Part shown: piece after piece, positions 1-7,173 of the stretch
How positions within the stretch are numbered: position 1 is the first letter of the stretch
Layout: every line of letters begins with the position of its first letter
Notes under the pieces: model-generated
Told to the model about the DNA's origin: nothing
Database searches by the model: none
What the model saw: only the letters and a program-made list of their open reading frames with translations
NCBI GenBank assembly: GCA_900548535.1
Contig: URLG01000049.1
Coordinates: forward strand, 1 to 20,212
Source of the DNA: Candidatus Segatella intestinihominis
GTDB taxonomy: Bacteria; Bacteroidota; Bacteroidia; Bacteroidales; Bacteroidaceae
Reading direction: 5' to 3'
Length of the DNA stretch: 20,212 nucleotides
Position numbers and translations under genes: made by a program

Positions 1-1661
1 TCATCACCAAGAGCTACAAAGAGGGTAGCAAGGCTGTGAAGTGGAGCTGCGATGGATCACCTGCATTCGAGATTGAGGATGCCGAGAAGGAAGATCGTGG
101 TTCTGACATCATTCTCCACATCGCCGATGACTGCAAGGAATTCCTCCAGAAGAGTAAGATAGAGGAACTCTTGAACAAGTATTGCAAGTTTATGGCAGTG
201 CCTGTAGCCTTCGGCAAGAAGACTGAGTGGAAGGATGGTAAGAACGTGGAGACCGATGAGGATAACATTATTAATAATGTAGAGCCTCTTTGGACCAAGA
301 CTCCTAGCACACTTAAGGATGAGGACTACAAGAAGTTCTATCATACCCTGTATCCTATGCAGGACGACCCATTGTTCTGGATCCACTTGAATGTAGACTT
401 CCCATTCAACTTGACGGGTATCCTGTACTTCCCACGCATCAAGAACAATATCGATATGCAACGCAACAAGATTCAGTTGTATTGCAATCAGGTATTTGTT
501 ACTGACCAGGTAGAGGGCATCGTGCCAGAGTTCTTGACCCTGCTTCATGGCGTCATCGACTCACCTGACATCCCATTGAACGTGAGCCGTAGCTATCTGC
601 AGAGCGATAGCAACGTAAAGAAGATTTCTACCTACATCACCAAGAAGGTGGCTGACCGCTTGAACTCTATCTTCAAGGAGAACCGCAAGGAGTATGAGGA
701 GAAGTGGGATGACCTGAAGCTCTTCATCAACTATGGTATGCTCTCACAGGAGGACTTCTACGATCGCGCCAAGGACTTCGCCCTGATGAAGGACGTTGAG
801 GGTAAGTACTTTACCTTCGATGAGTACAAGACATTGATCAAGGACAACCAGACCGACAAGGATGGCAACTTGGTATATCTCTATGCCAACAACAAGGAGG
901 AGCAGTACTCTTACATCGAGGCAGCTAAGCAGAAGGGCTATTCCGTATTGCTGATGGAAGGTCAGCTGGATACTCCTATGGTCAGTTTGCTGGAGCAGAA
1001 GTTGGAGAAGAGCCGCTTTACCCGTGTTGACTCAGACATCGTGGATCGCCTCATCGTGAAGGAAGATGCCAAGAAGACAGACTTGACCAAGGAACAGACT
1101 GACAACCTGTCGGAGGTGTTCCGTTCTCAGATGCCAAAGATAGACAAGGCAGAATTCTATGTGGAGATTCAGGCTCTCGGCGAGCAGGGACAGCCAGTGC
1201 TTATCACCCAGAACGAGTACATGCGCCGTATGAAGGCAATGAGCCAGTTCCAGGCAGGCATGAACTTCTATGGTCAGATGCCAGATAGCTACACCATCGT
1301 ATTGAACTCAGACCATGCCTTGGTGAAGAAGGTATTGGGCGATGCAGAGGCTAACACTGCCGAGGCATTAAAGCCAATCCTCGCAGAGCTCAAGGGACAG
1401 GAGGCTCGTCTTGCTGTATTGCATCAGGAGCAGAGCAAGAAGAAGCCAGAGGAGATTACCCAGGAAGAGAAGGACGATGTACACAATACCGAGAAGGCAA
1501 TCTCTGATGAGAAAGCTAAGCGTGATGAAATCATCTCTGGTTATGCCAAGGGCAATAACATCGTACATCAGCTCATCGACCTTGCCTTGTTGCAGAATGG
1601 TATGCTGAAGGGTGCTTCTCTCAATGCATTCTTGAAGAGAAGCGTGGATATGATTAAGTAA
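1..1661 (+). CDS. htpG: Molecular chaperone HtpG (Hsp90), 5'-truncated by window edge
   Basis: Cytosolic Hsp90-family ATP-dependent chaperone. The reading frame is open from base 3 (ITKSYKEGSKAVKW...) to the TAA at 1659-1661, giving about 552 residues. Roughly the first 130 residues, including most of the N-terminal ATPase domain, lie upstream of the window. Visible Hsp90 features are the end of the N domain (GSDIILHI), the middle-domain stretch DDPLFWIHLNVDFPFNLTG, and the highly conserved GIVPEFLTLLHGVIDSPDIPLNVSRSYLQ, whose SPDIPLNVSR is the Hsp90 middle-domain signature. The C-terminal dimerisation region ends in LKRSVDMIK. A GTG at 36 is internal and is not the start. A strong terminator follows 70 bp downstream. 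The family call is secure; only the 5' end is missing. Confidence 0.97.
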   Translation, partial: ITKSYKEGSKAVKWSCDGSPAFEIEDAEKEDRGSDIILHIADDCKEFLQKSKIEELLNKYCKFMAVPVAFGKKTEWKDGKNVETDEDNIINNVEPLWTKTPSTLKDEDYKKFYHTLYPMQDDPLFWIHLNVDFPFNLTGILYFPRIKNNIDMQRNKIQLYCNQVFVTDQVEGIVPEFLTLLHGVIDSPDIPLNVSRSYLQSDSNVKKISTYITKKVADRLNSIFKENRKEYEEKWDDLKLFINYGMLSQEDFYDRAKDFALMKDVEGKYFTFDEYKTLIKDNQTDKDGNLVYLYANNKEEQYSYIEAAKQKGYSVLLMEGQLDTPMVSLLEQKLEKSRFTRVDSDIVDRLIVKEDAKKTDLTKEQTDNLSEVFRSQMPKIDKAEFYVEIQALGEQGQPVLITQNEYMRRMKAMSQFQAGMNFYGQMPDSYTIVLNSDHALVKKVLGDAEANTAEALKPILAELKGQEARLAVLHQEQSKKKPEEITQEEKDDVHNTEKAISDEKAKRDEIISGYAKGNNIVHQLIDLALLQNGMLKGASLNAFLKRSVDMIK

Positions 1662-1731
1662 AAAATAGGTTCTGTGAGTGTTACAAAACTTTGTGTGAGG
1701 TAACATTTCATGTAACAATATGTATCTAGAT

Positions 1732-1773
1732 ATGTGCTAAATGTTTCAAATGGGGCATTTAGCACATTTTTTT
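1732..1773 (+). terminator. Rho-independent terminator of htpG
   Basis: Perfect 12-bp stem ATGTGCTAAATG (1732-1743) / CATTTAGCACAT (1756-1767), 12-nt loop, then a T run to 1773. It lies between htpG and the sigma factor gene, so the two are separate transcription units. Confidence 0.9.
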
Positions 1774-1783
1774 GTCTCTTTTG

Positions 1784-1815
1784 TTTGGTGGCACCGCGAT
1801 TTTTTGCTATCTTTG
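1784..1815 (+). promoter_or_regulatory. Bacteroidota-type promoter of the ECF sigma gene
   Basis: TTTG (1784-1787), 20-bp spacer, TATCTTTG (1808-1815), matching the -33 TTTG / -7 TAnnTTTG pattern of the Bacteroidota housekeeping sigma factor. Transcription would start near 1822, about 47 nt before the ATG at 1869. Confidence 0.7.
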
Positions 1816-1868
1816 CATTATTGTTATCGCATTGCTTTGCGGTTACAGGATACATAAAAACTATCATC

Positions 1869-2393
1869 ATGGAACAGATAGAATCTAAACGCAGCATAAT
1901 TGCTGAATACTACACAGCACACTATGACGAACTACAAAAGTTTGTCGCCTCTCGGTTGCTATTTGCTGAAGATGCTGAAGATGTTGTCCAGAACATCTTT
2001 GTTCGTCTCTTGCAAATGGACAAGATGATTACGCCCATCACTTTGCCCTGTTTGGTCTATACGGTGGCAAGGAATCTCATCTATGACTATTGGCGCCACA
2101 AGCGCAAGGTAGAGGAGTATGAGCATATCATCCAGAAGAGCGATTGGGCTGTGAAGTATATAGATGATGTGGAGTCTGTGTATTCTGCCCATGAGGTGGG
2201 GGAGCAACTGGAGCATAGCATAGCCCGCCTCTCCAGCAAGCAGAGTAAGATATATCGACTGCATATCTATGAGGGATTGCAGGTGAGTGAGATTGCGGAG
2301 CAATTGAGTTTAAAATATAAAAATGTGGAGTATTGCTTAGGTTCGGCAAGAAAAGAGGTTCGAACCTATATGAAAAAGATGATGGCGGGGTAG
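1869..2393 (+). CDS. RNA polymerase sigma factor, ECF (sigma-70) family
   Basis: A 174-residue extracytoplasmic-function sigma factor. Region 2 is visible as AEDAEDVVQNIFVRLLQ (about residues 35-51) followed by VARNLIYDYWRHKRK, the -10 recognition helix. Region 4 near the C-terminus is LSSKQSKIYRLHIYEGLQVSEIAEQLSLKYKNVE, with a helix-turn-helix. I chose ATG 1869: the in-frame GTG at 1734 lies inside the htpG terminator and upstream of this gene's own promoter. No anti-sigma (FecR-like) gene or SusC/D pair follows, unlike many Bacteroidota ECF factors; the next gene is convergent. Its regulon cannot be read from the window. Confidence 0.9.
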   Translation: MEQIESKRSIIAEYYTAHYDELQKFVASRLLFAEDAEDVVQNIFVRLLQMDKMITPITLPCLVYTVARNLIYDYWRHKRKVEEYEHIIQKSDWAVKYIDDVESVYSAHEVGEQLEHSIARLSSKQSKIYRLHIYEGLQVSEIAEQLSLKYKNVEYCLGSARKEVRTYMKKMMAG

Positions 2394-2499
2394 TTAGGAG
2401 TTTGGAGTTAGGAGTTTGGAGTTAGGAGTTTGGAGTTAGGAGTTACATGCCTTATGATTCCGTAGGCAACTCCTAACTCCTAACTCCTAACTCCTAACT
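2394..2499. repeat. Heptad tandem repeats forming a large inverted repeat between convergent genes
   Basis: The left arm (2394-2444) has a 14-bp unit TTAGGAGTTTGGAG three times plus a partial copy, that is, alternating heptads TTAGGAG and TTTGGAG. The right arm (2468-2499) has AACTCCT four times plus AACT, the reverse complement of the first heptad type. The arms can fold into a stem of about 30 bp with a T·T mismatch in every second heptad around a 23-nt loop. It begins directly after the sigma factor stop codon and ends just before the lipoprotein stop codon, so a bidirectional terminator or boundary role is plausible. Confidence 0.9.
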
Positions 2500-2504
2500 A
2501 AATC

Positions 2505-2891
2505 TTAGTTTTCCTTGAATGCCACTACGCGCGTCAAAGCCTTGTCCATATAGAAAGTCTGGGTGAGCTCTTGCTCCTTGCCCGCCTTGTCGGTCAGCTT
2601 ATAGGTGGCCCTTATATATAATAAGGTGTCGCTGATGGCAGAGGCATCTTGATAGTTGATGTTCTTTTTCATGTATGGCATCTGGCTCATGTGCTGTCGC
2701 ATGTCTTTCACGCCATTCATGTCTATCATCGCCGTAGGAGTGAGGCGGCTGAATCGCTCATAGCTACAGTCCCTCTCCTCCAGATTCTCATTCAGGAAAT
2801 CCTTGACGAGCGATTGAGCCTTGTGCTGGTCGCCACAAGATGTGAGTGCCAGCACCAAGCCCATTGCTAGGAATGTTAACTTATTCTTCAT
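2505..2891 (-). CDS. Small putative lipoprotein of unknown function
   Basis: A 128-residue protein with a lipoprotein signal peptide: MKNKLTFLAMGLVLALTSC, lipobox LTSC with Cys19 followed by Gly and Asp. The mature part (DQHKAQSLVKDFLNENLEE...) is a small soluble domain rich in charged residues, ending ...DKALTRVVAFKEN. I do not recognise a named family; a small beta-rich fold like other Bacteroidota YD-type small lipoproteins is possible. It lies 35 bp downstream of pepD on the same strand with no promoter seen in the gap, so it is probably co-transcribed. It is convergent with the sigma factor gene across the heptad repeat. Confidence 0.8.
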   Translation of the reverse strand: MKNKLTFLAMGLVLALTSCGDQHKAQSLVKDFLNENLEERDCSYERFSRLTPTAMIDMNGVKDMRQHMSQMPYMKKNINYQDASAISDTLLYIRATYKLTDKAGKEQELTQTFYMDKALTRVVAFKEN

Positions 2892-2901
2892 AATCTATAT
2901 G

Positions 2902-2947
2902 TTATTTTACGCTGCGCAAGATGCTTCTATTTCACACTGCGCAAGAT
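2902..2947 (-). repeat. 25-bp-offset tandem duplication of the pepD 3' end
   Basis: On the minus strand the last coding bases and stop of pepD (2947-2927) encode ILRSVK-stop. The adjacent 21 bases 2922-2902 again encode ILRSVK-stop, with three differences (AGT/AGC, GTG/GTA, TAG/TAA), all silent, in a different frame relative to pepD. The second copy lies in the short gap before the lipoprotein gene. Confidence 0.85.
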
Positions 2948-4384
2948 TTCGAGCAAGTGGTCCCATACCATCTGCACGGTAGGGATGAGCAGTGCTTCCT
3001 CTGGGGTATGCACATTGCGAAGGGTTGGACCGAAGCTTACCATGTCGAGGTCTGGGTAGCGCTCTGAGAACAAACCGCACTCCAAGCCGGCATGAATGCC
3101 CTTGACCAATGGTTCCTTGCCGAAGAGTTTCTCGTAGCTCTTCACTGCCAAGTCGGTGAGCTGGCTGTCGGCACGCATCTTCCAGGCTGGATATTTGTCG
3201 CCAACAGTTACCTCGGCACCTGCCAAGAGGAAGGCAGCCTTCACGGTGTTGGTCATGTTCTCCAAGTTGCTCATCACATTGCTGCGCTGTGAAGCCACGA
3301 TGTTGATGCTGTCATCGCTGGTTGCCACGCTTGCCACATTGCTTGATGTCTCTACCATCCAGGCGATGGCCTCGTCTTGGCAGGTGGTGAGCGGACCATT
3401 GTCTACAGCCTGCAATGCCATGATAAACTTTTGGGCTGTTGCTGGCTCGATGACGGCAGCAGCCTCAGCGCTCTCCATCTTGAACTGCATGCTCTGCTCG
3501 GTAATGTGGAATTCATCCTCTACTTCAGAAGCAAAGACATTCCAGTCGGCACGAACCTGCTCCTTAGCCTCGTTCTTTACGGCGAAAACCACCTTGCCAT
3601 CACGTGGAATGGCATTGTGCATCTTGCCACTGTTGAAGCTAACCAAGCGGATGTCGCCATTCAGTTTCGCATTTTCCAAGAAGAGAAAGCGAGAGAGAAT
3701 CTTGATGGCATTGGCGCGCTTCTTGTCGATGTCATCACCAGAGTGACCACCGTTAAGTCCTTTCAAGGAAATCTCCAGGAAGAAGTAACCAGCTGGAGCT
3801 GCCTCACGCTGGAAGTGGAAGGTGGCATGAGTGGTCTGACCACCGGCACAAGATACAAAGATCAAGCCTTCGTCCTCTGAGTCCAGGTTGATGAGCATCT
3901 TGCCCGTCATAAATCCTGCCTTCATGCCGTGAGCTCCCGTAAGTCCGGTCTCCTCATCACGGGTGAAGACGCACTCGATAGGACCATGCTCAATGTCGTT
4001 GCTGGCGAGGATGGCGAGCTCGATAGCGCAACCGATACCGTCATCGGCACCCAGGGTAGTGCCCTTAGCCTTGAGCCAATCGCCATCGATATAGGTCTGG
4101 ATGGCATCCTTATGGAAGTCAAAGTCTACATCCACCAACTTGTCGCATACCATATCCATGTGGCTCTGCAGGATGATGGTGGCTGCATTCTCATGTCCTG
4201 GAGTGGCTGCCTTGCGAATCAAGACATTGCCAGTTTCATCTACCAAAGTCTCCAGATTATGGATTTTACCAAACTCCTTGAGATACTCAATCATGTTCTC
4301 CTCGTGCTTGGAAGGACGAGGTATTTCGTTGATCTTTGCGAACTGCTCGAACACAAGAGCAGGTTGTAATTCACTTTTATTCAT
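2927..4384 (-). CDS. pepD: Aminoacyl-histidine dipeptidase (Xaa-His dipeptidase), M20 family
   Basis: A 485-residue cytosolic zinc dipeptidase of the PepD/M20C type that cleaves Xaa-His and other dipeptides. Metal-site motifs are QSHMDMVC (73-80: His75 ligand, Asp77), LGADDGIG (111-118, bridging Asp), TRDEETGLTGA (141-151, catalytic/ligand Glu pair), LDSEDEG (167-173) and the C-terminal His in NVHTPEE (about 459). GLNGGHSGDDI marks the lid/dimerisation domain. I chose ATG 4384 (MNKSELQPALVFEQF); the upstream in-frame ATG at 4480 would translate through the promoter and adds a tail the family lacks. The length is typical. It is first in a likely two-gene unit with the lipoprotein gene. Confidence 0.95.
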   Translation of the reverse strand: MNKSELQPALVFEQFAKINEIPRPSKHEENMIEYLKEFGKIHNLETLVDETGNVLIRKAATPGHENAATIILQSHMDMVCDKLVDVDFDFHKDAIQTYIDGDWLKAKGTTLGADDGIGCAIELAILASNDIEHGPIECVFTRDEETGLTGAHGMKAGFMTGKMLINLDSEDEGLIFVSCAGGQTTHATFHFQREAAPAGYFFLEISLKGLNGGHSGDDIDKKRANAIKILSRFLFLENAKLNGDIRLVSFNSGKMHNAIPRDGKVVFAVKNEAKEQVRADWNVFASEVEDEFHITEQSMQFKMESAEAAAVIEPATAQKFIMALQAVDNGPLTTCQDEAIAWMVETSSNVASVATSDDSINIVASQRSNVMSNLENMTNTVKAAFLLAGAEVTVGDKYPAWKMRADSQLTDLAVKSYEKLFGKEPLVKGIHAGLECGLFSERYPDLDMVSFGPTLRNVHTPEEALLIPTVQMVWDHLLEILRSVK

Positions 4385-4434
4385 TAATTTTCTGTTATTT
4401 TGTTTTGAATTTTCATTTATTTCTCGTATTTTGT

Positions 4435-4465
4435 TTTGGATATTGCCCAAAAAATCGTACCTTTG
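4435..4465 (+). promoter_or_regulatory. Promoter for the small membrane protein-ompH-nth unit
   Basis: TTTG (4435-4438), 19-bp spacer, TACCTTTG (4458-4465). It lies 40 bp before the ATG at 4505. The -7 region forms an inverted repeat with the opposing pepD -7 element: TCGTACCTTTGCA (4455-4467) against TGCAAAGATACGA (4489-4501), one mismatch. Confidence 0.8.
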
Positions 4466-4490
4466 CACCGTGAAGTGCACTAAAGCACTG

Positions 4491-4498
4491 CAAAGATA
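4491..4498 (-). promoter_or_regulatory. -7 element of the pepD promoter
   Basis: CAAAGATA on the plus strand reads TATCTTTG on the minus strand, the -7 consensus. Transcription would start near 4484, giving a leader of about 100 nt to the pepD ATG at 4384. I see no good TTTG -33 element. It faces the plus-strand promoter at 4435-4465. Confidence 0.6.
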
Positions 4499-4504
4499 CG
4501 AAAA

Positions 4505-4699
4505 ATGATAAAATTAATGTTATTAAGCGTGTTAATAATTGCTATCTGCATGGCATTATTTAGCGTAAAACTGATTTTTAAGAAGAACGGCAAGTTCTCT
4601 TCGCAGCATATTCATGACAATCCTGGTCTTCGAAAGCAGGGCATCCATTGCGTGATAGACCAAGATAGGGAGGCGCGCGCAGCCAACAAGGCATACTGA
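4505..4699 (+). CDS. Small single-pass membrane protein conserved in Bacteroidota, function unknown
   Basis: A 64-residue protein. The N-terminal hydrophobic segment IKLMLLSVLIIAICMALFSV (2-21) is a membrane anchor or uncleaved signal. It is followed by a basic patch (KLIFKKNGK) and a conserved-looking tail: SSQHIHDNPGLRKQGIHCVIDQDREAR. From memory, small proteins with this S-x-H-I...N-x-x-x-R-K-x-G-I-x-C-V...D-x-x-A-R pattern recur in Bacteroidota, but I know no function. The start is ATG 4505, 40 bp after a good promoter. It probably heads the operon with the OmpH-like lipoprotein and nth, 74 bp upstream of the next gene. Confidence 0.75.
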   Translation: MIKLMLLSVLIIAICMALFSVKLIFKKNGKFSSQHIHDNPGLRKQGIHCVIDQDREARAANKAY

Positions 4700-4773
4700 T
4701 GAATAATTAGTAATGTATAATGTATAATTAATAATTCACATTTGAAGTAATAATAAAATACAATATAACGACA

Positions 4774-5385
4774 ATGAAAAAGAACATTTTGAGTTCAGTG
4801 GCTATCGCAGCTGTGGCTGCCTTGTCATTGGCATCATGCAACAAGTCACAGCCTCAGGTGGAGGCTAAGTCTGAGAGCAAGGCTCCAGCTGAGTTGAAGA
4901 TTGCTTATGTAGAGGTTGACTCTATCATGACTCAGTACACTTTTGCCAAGGAGTATTCTGCTCTGCTCGAGAAGAAGGGCCAGAACATCCAGGCTACTAT
5001 CGCACAGAAGGGTCAGCAGTTGCAGGCTGCTGCGGCTAATTTCCAGCAGAAGATTCAGCAGAATGCATACACTCGTGAGCAGGCTGAGGCTGTACAGGCT
5101 GGCTTGCAGAAGCAGCAGAATGACCTTCAGGGTTTGCAGCAGCGCTTGAGCAATGAGTTTGCTGCTGAGCAGGACAAGTACAACAAGGCTCTCCATGACA
5201 GCATCGCCAACTACTTGGCTCAGTATAACAAGGACAAGAAGTATAGCATCATCTTCTCTAAGAGCGGCGACAATCTGCTCTATGCTGACAAGGCTTATGA
5301 CATCACCAACGAGGTAATCGCTGGCTTGAACAAGGCATACAAGGGTAAGGTGAAGGGTGCTGATGAGGCTCCTGCTAAGAAGTAA
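4774..5385 (+). CDS. OmpH/Skp-family periplasmic chaperone-like lipoprotein
   Basis: A 203-residue protein. The signal peptide MKKNILSSVAIAAVAALSLASC carries a lipobox (LASC), so it is a probable lipoprotein facing the periplasm. After a low-complexity linker (QVEAKSESKAPAE) comes the OmpH/Skp start motif KIAYVEVDSIMTQY, then a long Gln/Ala-rich coiled coil (about residues 65-150) forming the chaperone tentacle, and the closing beta segment YSIIFSKSGDNLLYADKAYDIT. Skp binds unfolded outer-membrane proteins in transit to the BAM complex; that role is assumed here from the family. The C-terminus is short and Lys/Ala rich. It lies 7 bp upstream of nth on the same strand. Confidence 0.9.
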   Translation: MKKNILSSVAIAAVAALSLASCNKSQPQVEAKSESKAPAELKIAYVEVDSIMTQYTFAKEYSALLEKKGQNIQATIAQKGQQLQAAAANFQQKIQQNAYTREQAEAVQAGLQKQQNDLQGLQQRLSNEFAAEQDKYNKALHDSIANYLAQYNKDKKYSIIFSKSGDNLLYADKAYDITNEVIAGLNKAYKGKVKGADEAPAKK

Positions 5386-5392
5386 ATAGCTT

Positions 5393-6040
5393 ATGCTTCG
5401 TAACGAAAGATACGAATTCATATTAAACCATTTCAGAAATGCGCTGCCAAATGTGACTACAGAGTTGCAGTTTGGTAGCGCATTTCAACTATTGGTGGCT
5501 ACATTGCTATCGGCTCAGTGTACCGATAAGCGCATCAATATGGTTACGCCGGCTCTCTTTGCCCGTTATCCCGATGCCAAGAGCATGTCGCAGGCTAGCG
5601 AGGAGGATATCTATGAGTTGATTTCCTCGGTGAGTTATCCCAATGCCAAGGCTAAGCACTTGGCGCAGATGTCTCGACAAATCGTGGAACTCTTCGGTGG
5701 CGAGGTGCCTGAGGCGGCTGATGACTTGGTGAAACTGGCAGGGGTGGGGCGCAAGACGGCGAATGTGATACGTGCCGTTTGGTTTGGACATGCCACGATG
5801 GCGGTGGATACGCATGTGTATCGAGTGAGCCATCGCATGGGATTGGTGCCTCGCACTGCCGATACGCCTCGCAAGGTGGAAGATTATCTGATGAAGCATA
5901 TTCCGGAGCAGGACATTCCAAATGCCCATCACTGGATATTGCTGCATGGTAGATATGTATGTAAGAGTGCCAAGCCGCTCTGTGAGAAATGCTTCTTCCA
6001 GGAGCATTGCCCTAAAATATTAAAGGACAGTAAGCTGTAA
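5393..6040 (+). CDS. nth: Endonuclease III (DNA glycosylase/AP lyase)
   Basis: A 215-residue base-excision-repair enzyme removing oxidised pyrimidines and cutting AP sites. The helix-hairpin-helix LVKLAGVGRKTANVI (112-126) contains catalytic Lys121; catalytic Asp139 sits in MAVDTH (136-141). The [4Fe-4S] cluster ligands are C190, C197, C200 and C206 in the exact C-X6-C-X2-C-X5-C spacing. All key residues are present and the length is normal. It starts 7 bp after the OmpH-like gene, indicating an operon. The terminator's left arm overlaps the last codons, with the stop codon in the hairpin loop. Confidence 0.97.
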   Translation: MLRNERYEFILNHFRNALPNVTTELQFGSAFQLLVATLLSAQCTDKRINMVTPALFARYPDAKSMSQASEEDIYELISSVSYPNAKAKHLAQMSRQIVELFGGEVPEAADDLVKLAGVGRKTANVIRAVWFGHATMAVDTHVYRVSHRMGLVPRTADTPRKVEDYLMKHIPEQDIPNAHHWILLHGRYVCKSAKPLCEKCFFQEHCPKILKDSKL

Positions 6041-6061
6041 TAAAAGCTTGCTGTCCTTTTT
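6022..6061. terminator. Terminator between convergent nth and aroC, overlapping the nth 3' end
   Basis: Stem AGGACAGTAAGCT (6024-6036) / AGCTTGCTGTCCT (6045-6057) with one G·U pair, extended by flanking A/T pairs, and an 8-nt loop containing the nth stop codon. It is followed by TTTTT on the plus strand and preceded by an A run that serves the minus strand, so it can stop nth and aroC transcripts alike. Confidence 0.9.
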
Positions 6062-6084
6062 GTTATATATATAATAATGTGTAA

Positions 6085-7158
6085 TTATATATGTATGGTC
6101 TTGTTCAGGAGATAGTTGTCGAGTATCACCATGGCAGCCATTGCCTCTACTACCGGTACGGCTCTTGGCAATACGCAAGGATCGTGCCTGCCACGTGCCG
6201 TTAGCTTGGTGGCATTTCCCTCCAGGTCCACAGTGTCTTGCTCCATGAGCAGGGTAGCTACAGGCTTGAACGCTACTCGGAAGTAGATGTCCTGACCATT
6301 GCTCAAGCCACCCTGGATGCCTCCGCTGTGATTGGTCTTGGTGGTGATAGAGTTGCCAGGTAGGAACACATCGTTCTGCTGACTGCCACGAGCGGTGACG
6401 CCCGCAAATCCCTCGCCATATTCAAATCCCTTTACAGCATTGATGCCCAGCATCGCTGCGCCCAGTTGGGCATGGAGCTTGTCAAACTCAGGTTCGCCCA
6501 ATCCCACGGGGCATCCCTTGATTACGCAGGTGATGATGCCACCAATGGTATCGCCGTCGGCCTTCACGCTAGCTATGAGATCTTCCATCTCCTTGGCTTT
6601 CGCCTGGTCTGGACAGCGCACGGGATTGTCCTCTATGGTGCTGAGGTCATACTGATGGTAATCCTTATCCAGCGAGATGCTGCCCACTTGAGAGGTGTAG
6701 GCGGTGATGCTGATGCCCAACTGGCGTAGAGCCAACTTGGCAAGGGCACCACCTACGCAACGAGCGATGGTGATGCGAGCCGAAGAGCGACCTCCACCAC
6801 GATGGTCACGCACGCCATACTTCTCATGATAAGTATAGTCGGCATGCGAAGGGCGAAACAGACAGCGCATGTTCTCATAGTCCTGAGAATGCTGATTCTG
6901 ATTGCGTACCTCGAAACCGATAGGCGTACCTGTGGACTTGCCTTCGAACACACCACTCAGAAACTCCACCTTGTCGGCTTCCTTTCTGGCTGTGGTGATA
7001 TGGCTCTGACCTGGACGGCGGCGATTGAGCTCGCTCTGCACGAAGTCCATGTCAATGTCTATGCCGGCAGGGAAACCGTCGATGACACCTCCCACGGCTA
7101 CACCATGACTCTCACCAAATGTTGTGAGTGTGAATAGATGACCAAATGTATTCCTCAT
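6085..7158 (-). CDS. aroC: Chorismate synthase
   Basis: A 357-residue enzyme that converts 5-enolpyruvylshikimate 3-phosphate to chorismate, the last step of the shikimate pathway, using reduced FMN. Signatures in order are GESHG (15-19, His18), RRRPGQS (46-52), FRPSHADYTY, RGGGRSSAR, GFEYGEGF, NHSGGIQGG and RHDPCVLPRAVPV, all matching the AroC family. The length is typical and the start MRNTFGHLFT is the usual family start. It is the last gene of a three-gene minus-strand unit, 15 bp after slyD, and shares a bidirectional terminator with nth. Confidence 0.97.
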   Translation of the reverse strand: MRNTFGHLFTLTTFGESHGVAVGGVIDGFPAGIDIDMDFVQSELNRRRPGQSHITTARKEADKVEFLSGVFEGKSTGTPIGFEVRNQNQHSQDYENMRCLFRPSHADYTYHEKYGVRDHRGGGRSSARITIARCVGGALAKLALRQLGISITAYTSQVGSISLDKDYHQYDLSTIEDNPVRCPDQAKAKEMEDLIASVKADGDTIGGIITCVIKGCPVGLGEPEFDKLHAQLGAAMLGINAVKGFEYGEGFAGVTARGSQQNDVFLPGNSITTKTNHSGGIQGGLSNGQDIYFRVAFKPVATLLMEQDTVDLEGNATKLTARGRHDPCVLPRAVPVVEAMAAMVILDNYLLNKTIHI

Positions 7159-7173
7159 ATTATCTACTAAATA

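Noticed and set aside
1734..1868. Longer sigma factor start at GTG 1734
   Set aside because: The GTG is inside the htpG terminator stem and upstream of the gene's promoter; ATG 1869 begins the conserved part.
4385..4480. 32-residue N-terminal extension of PepD
   Set aside because: It would be encoded by the promoter/leader region and is not part of the family; ATG 4384 fits the normal length.
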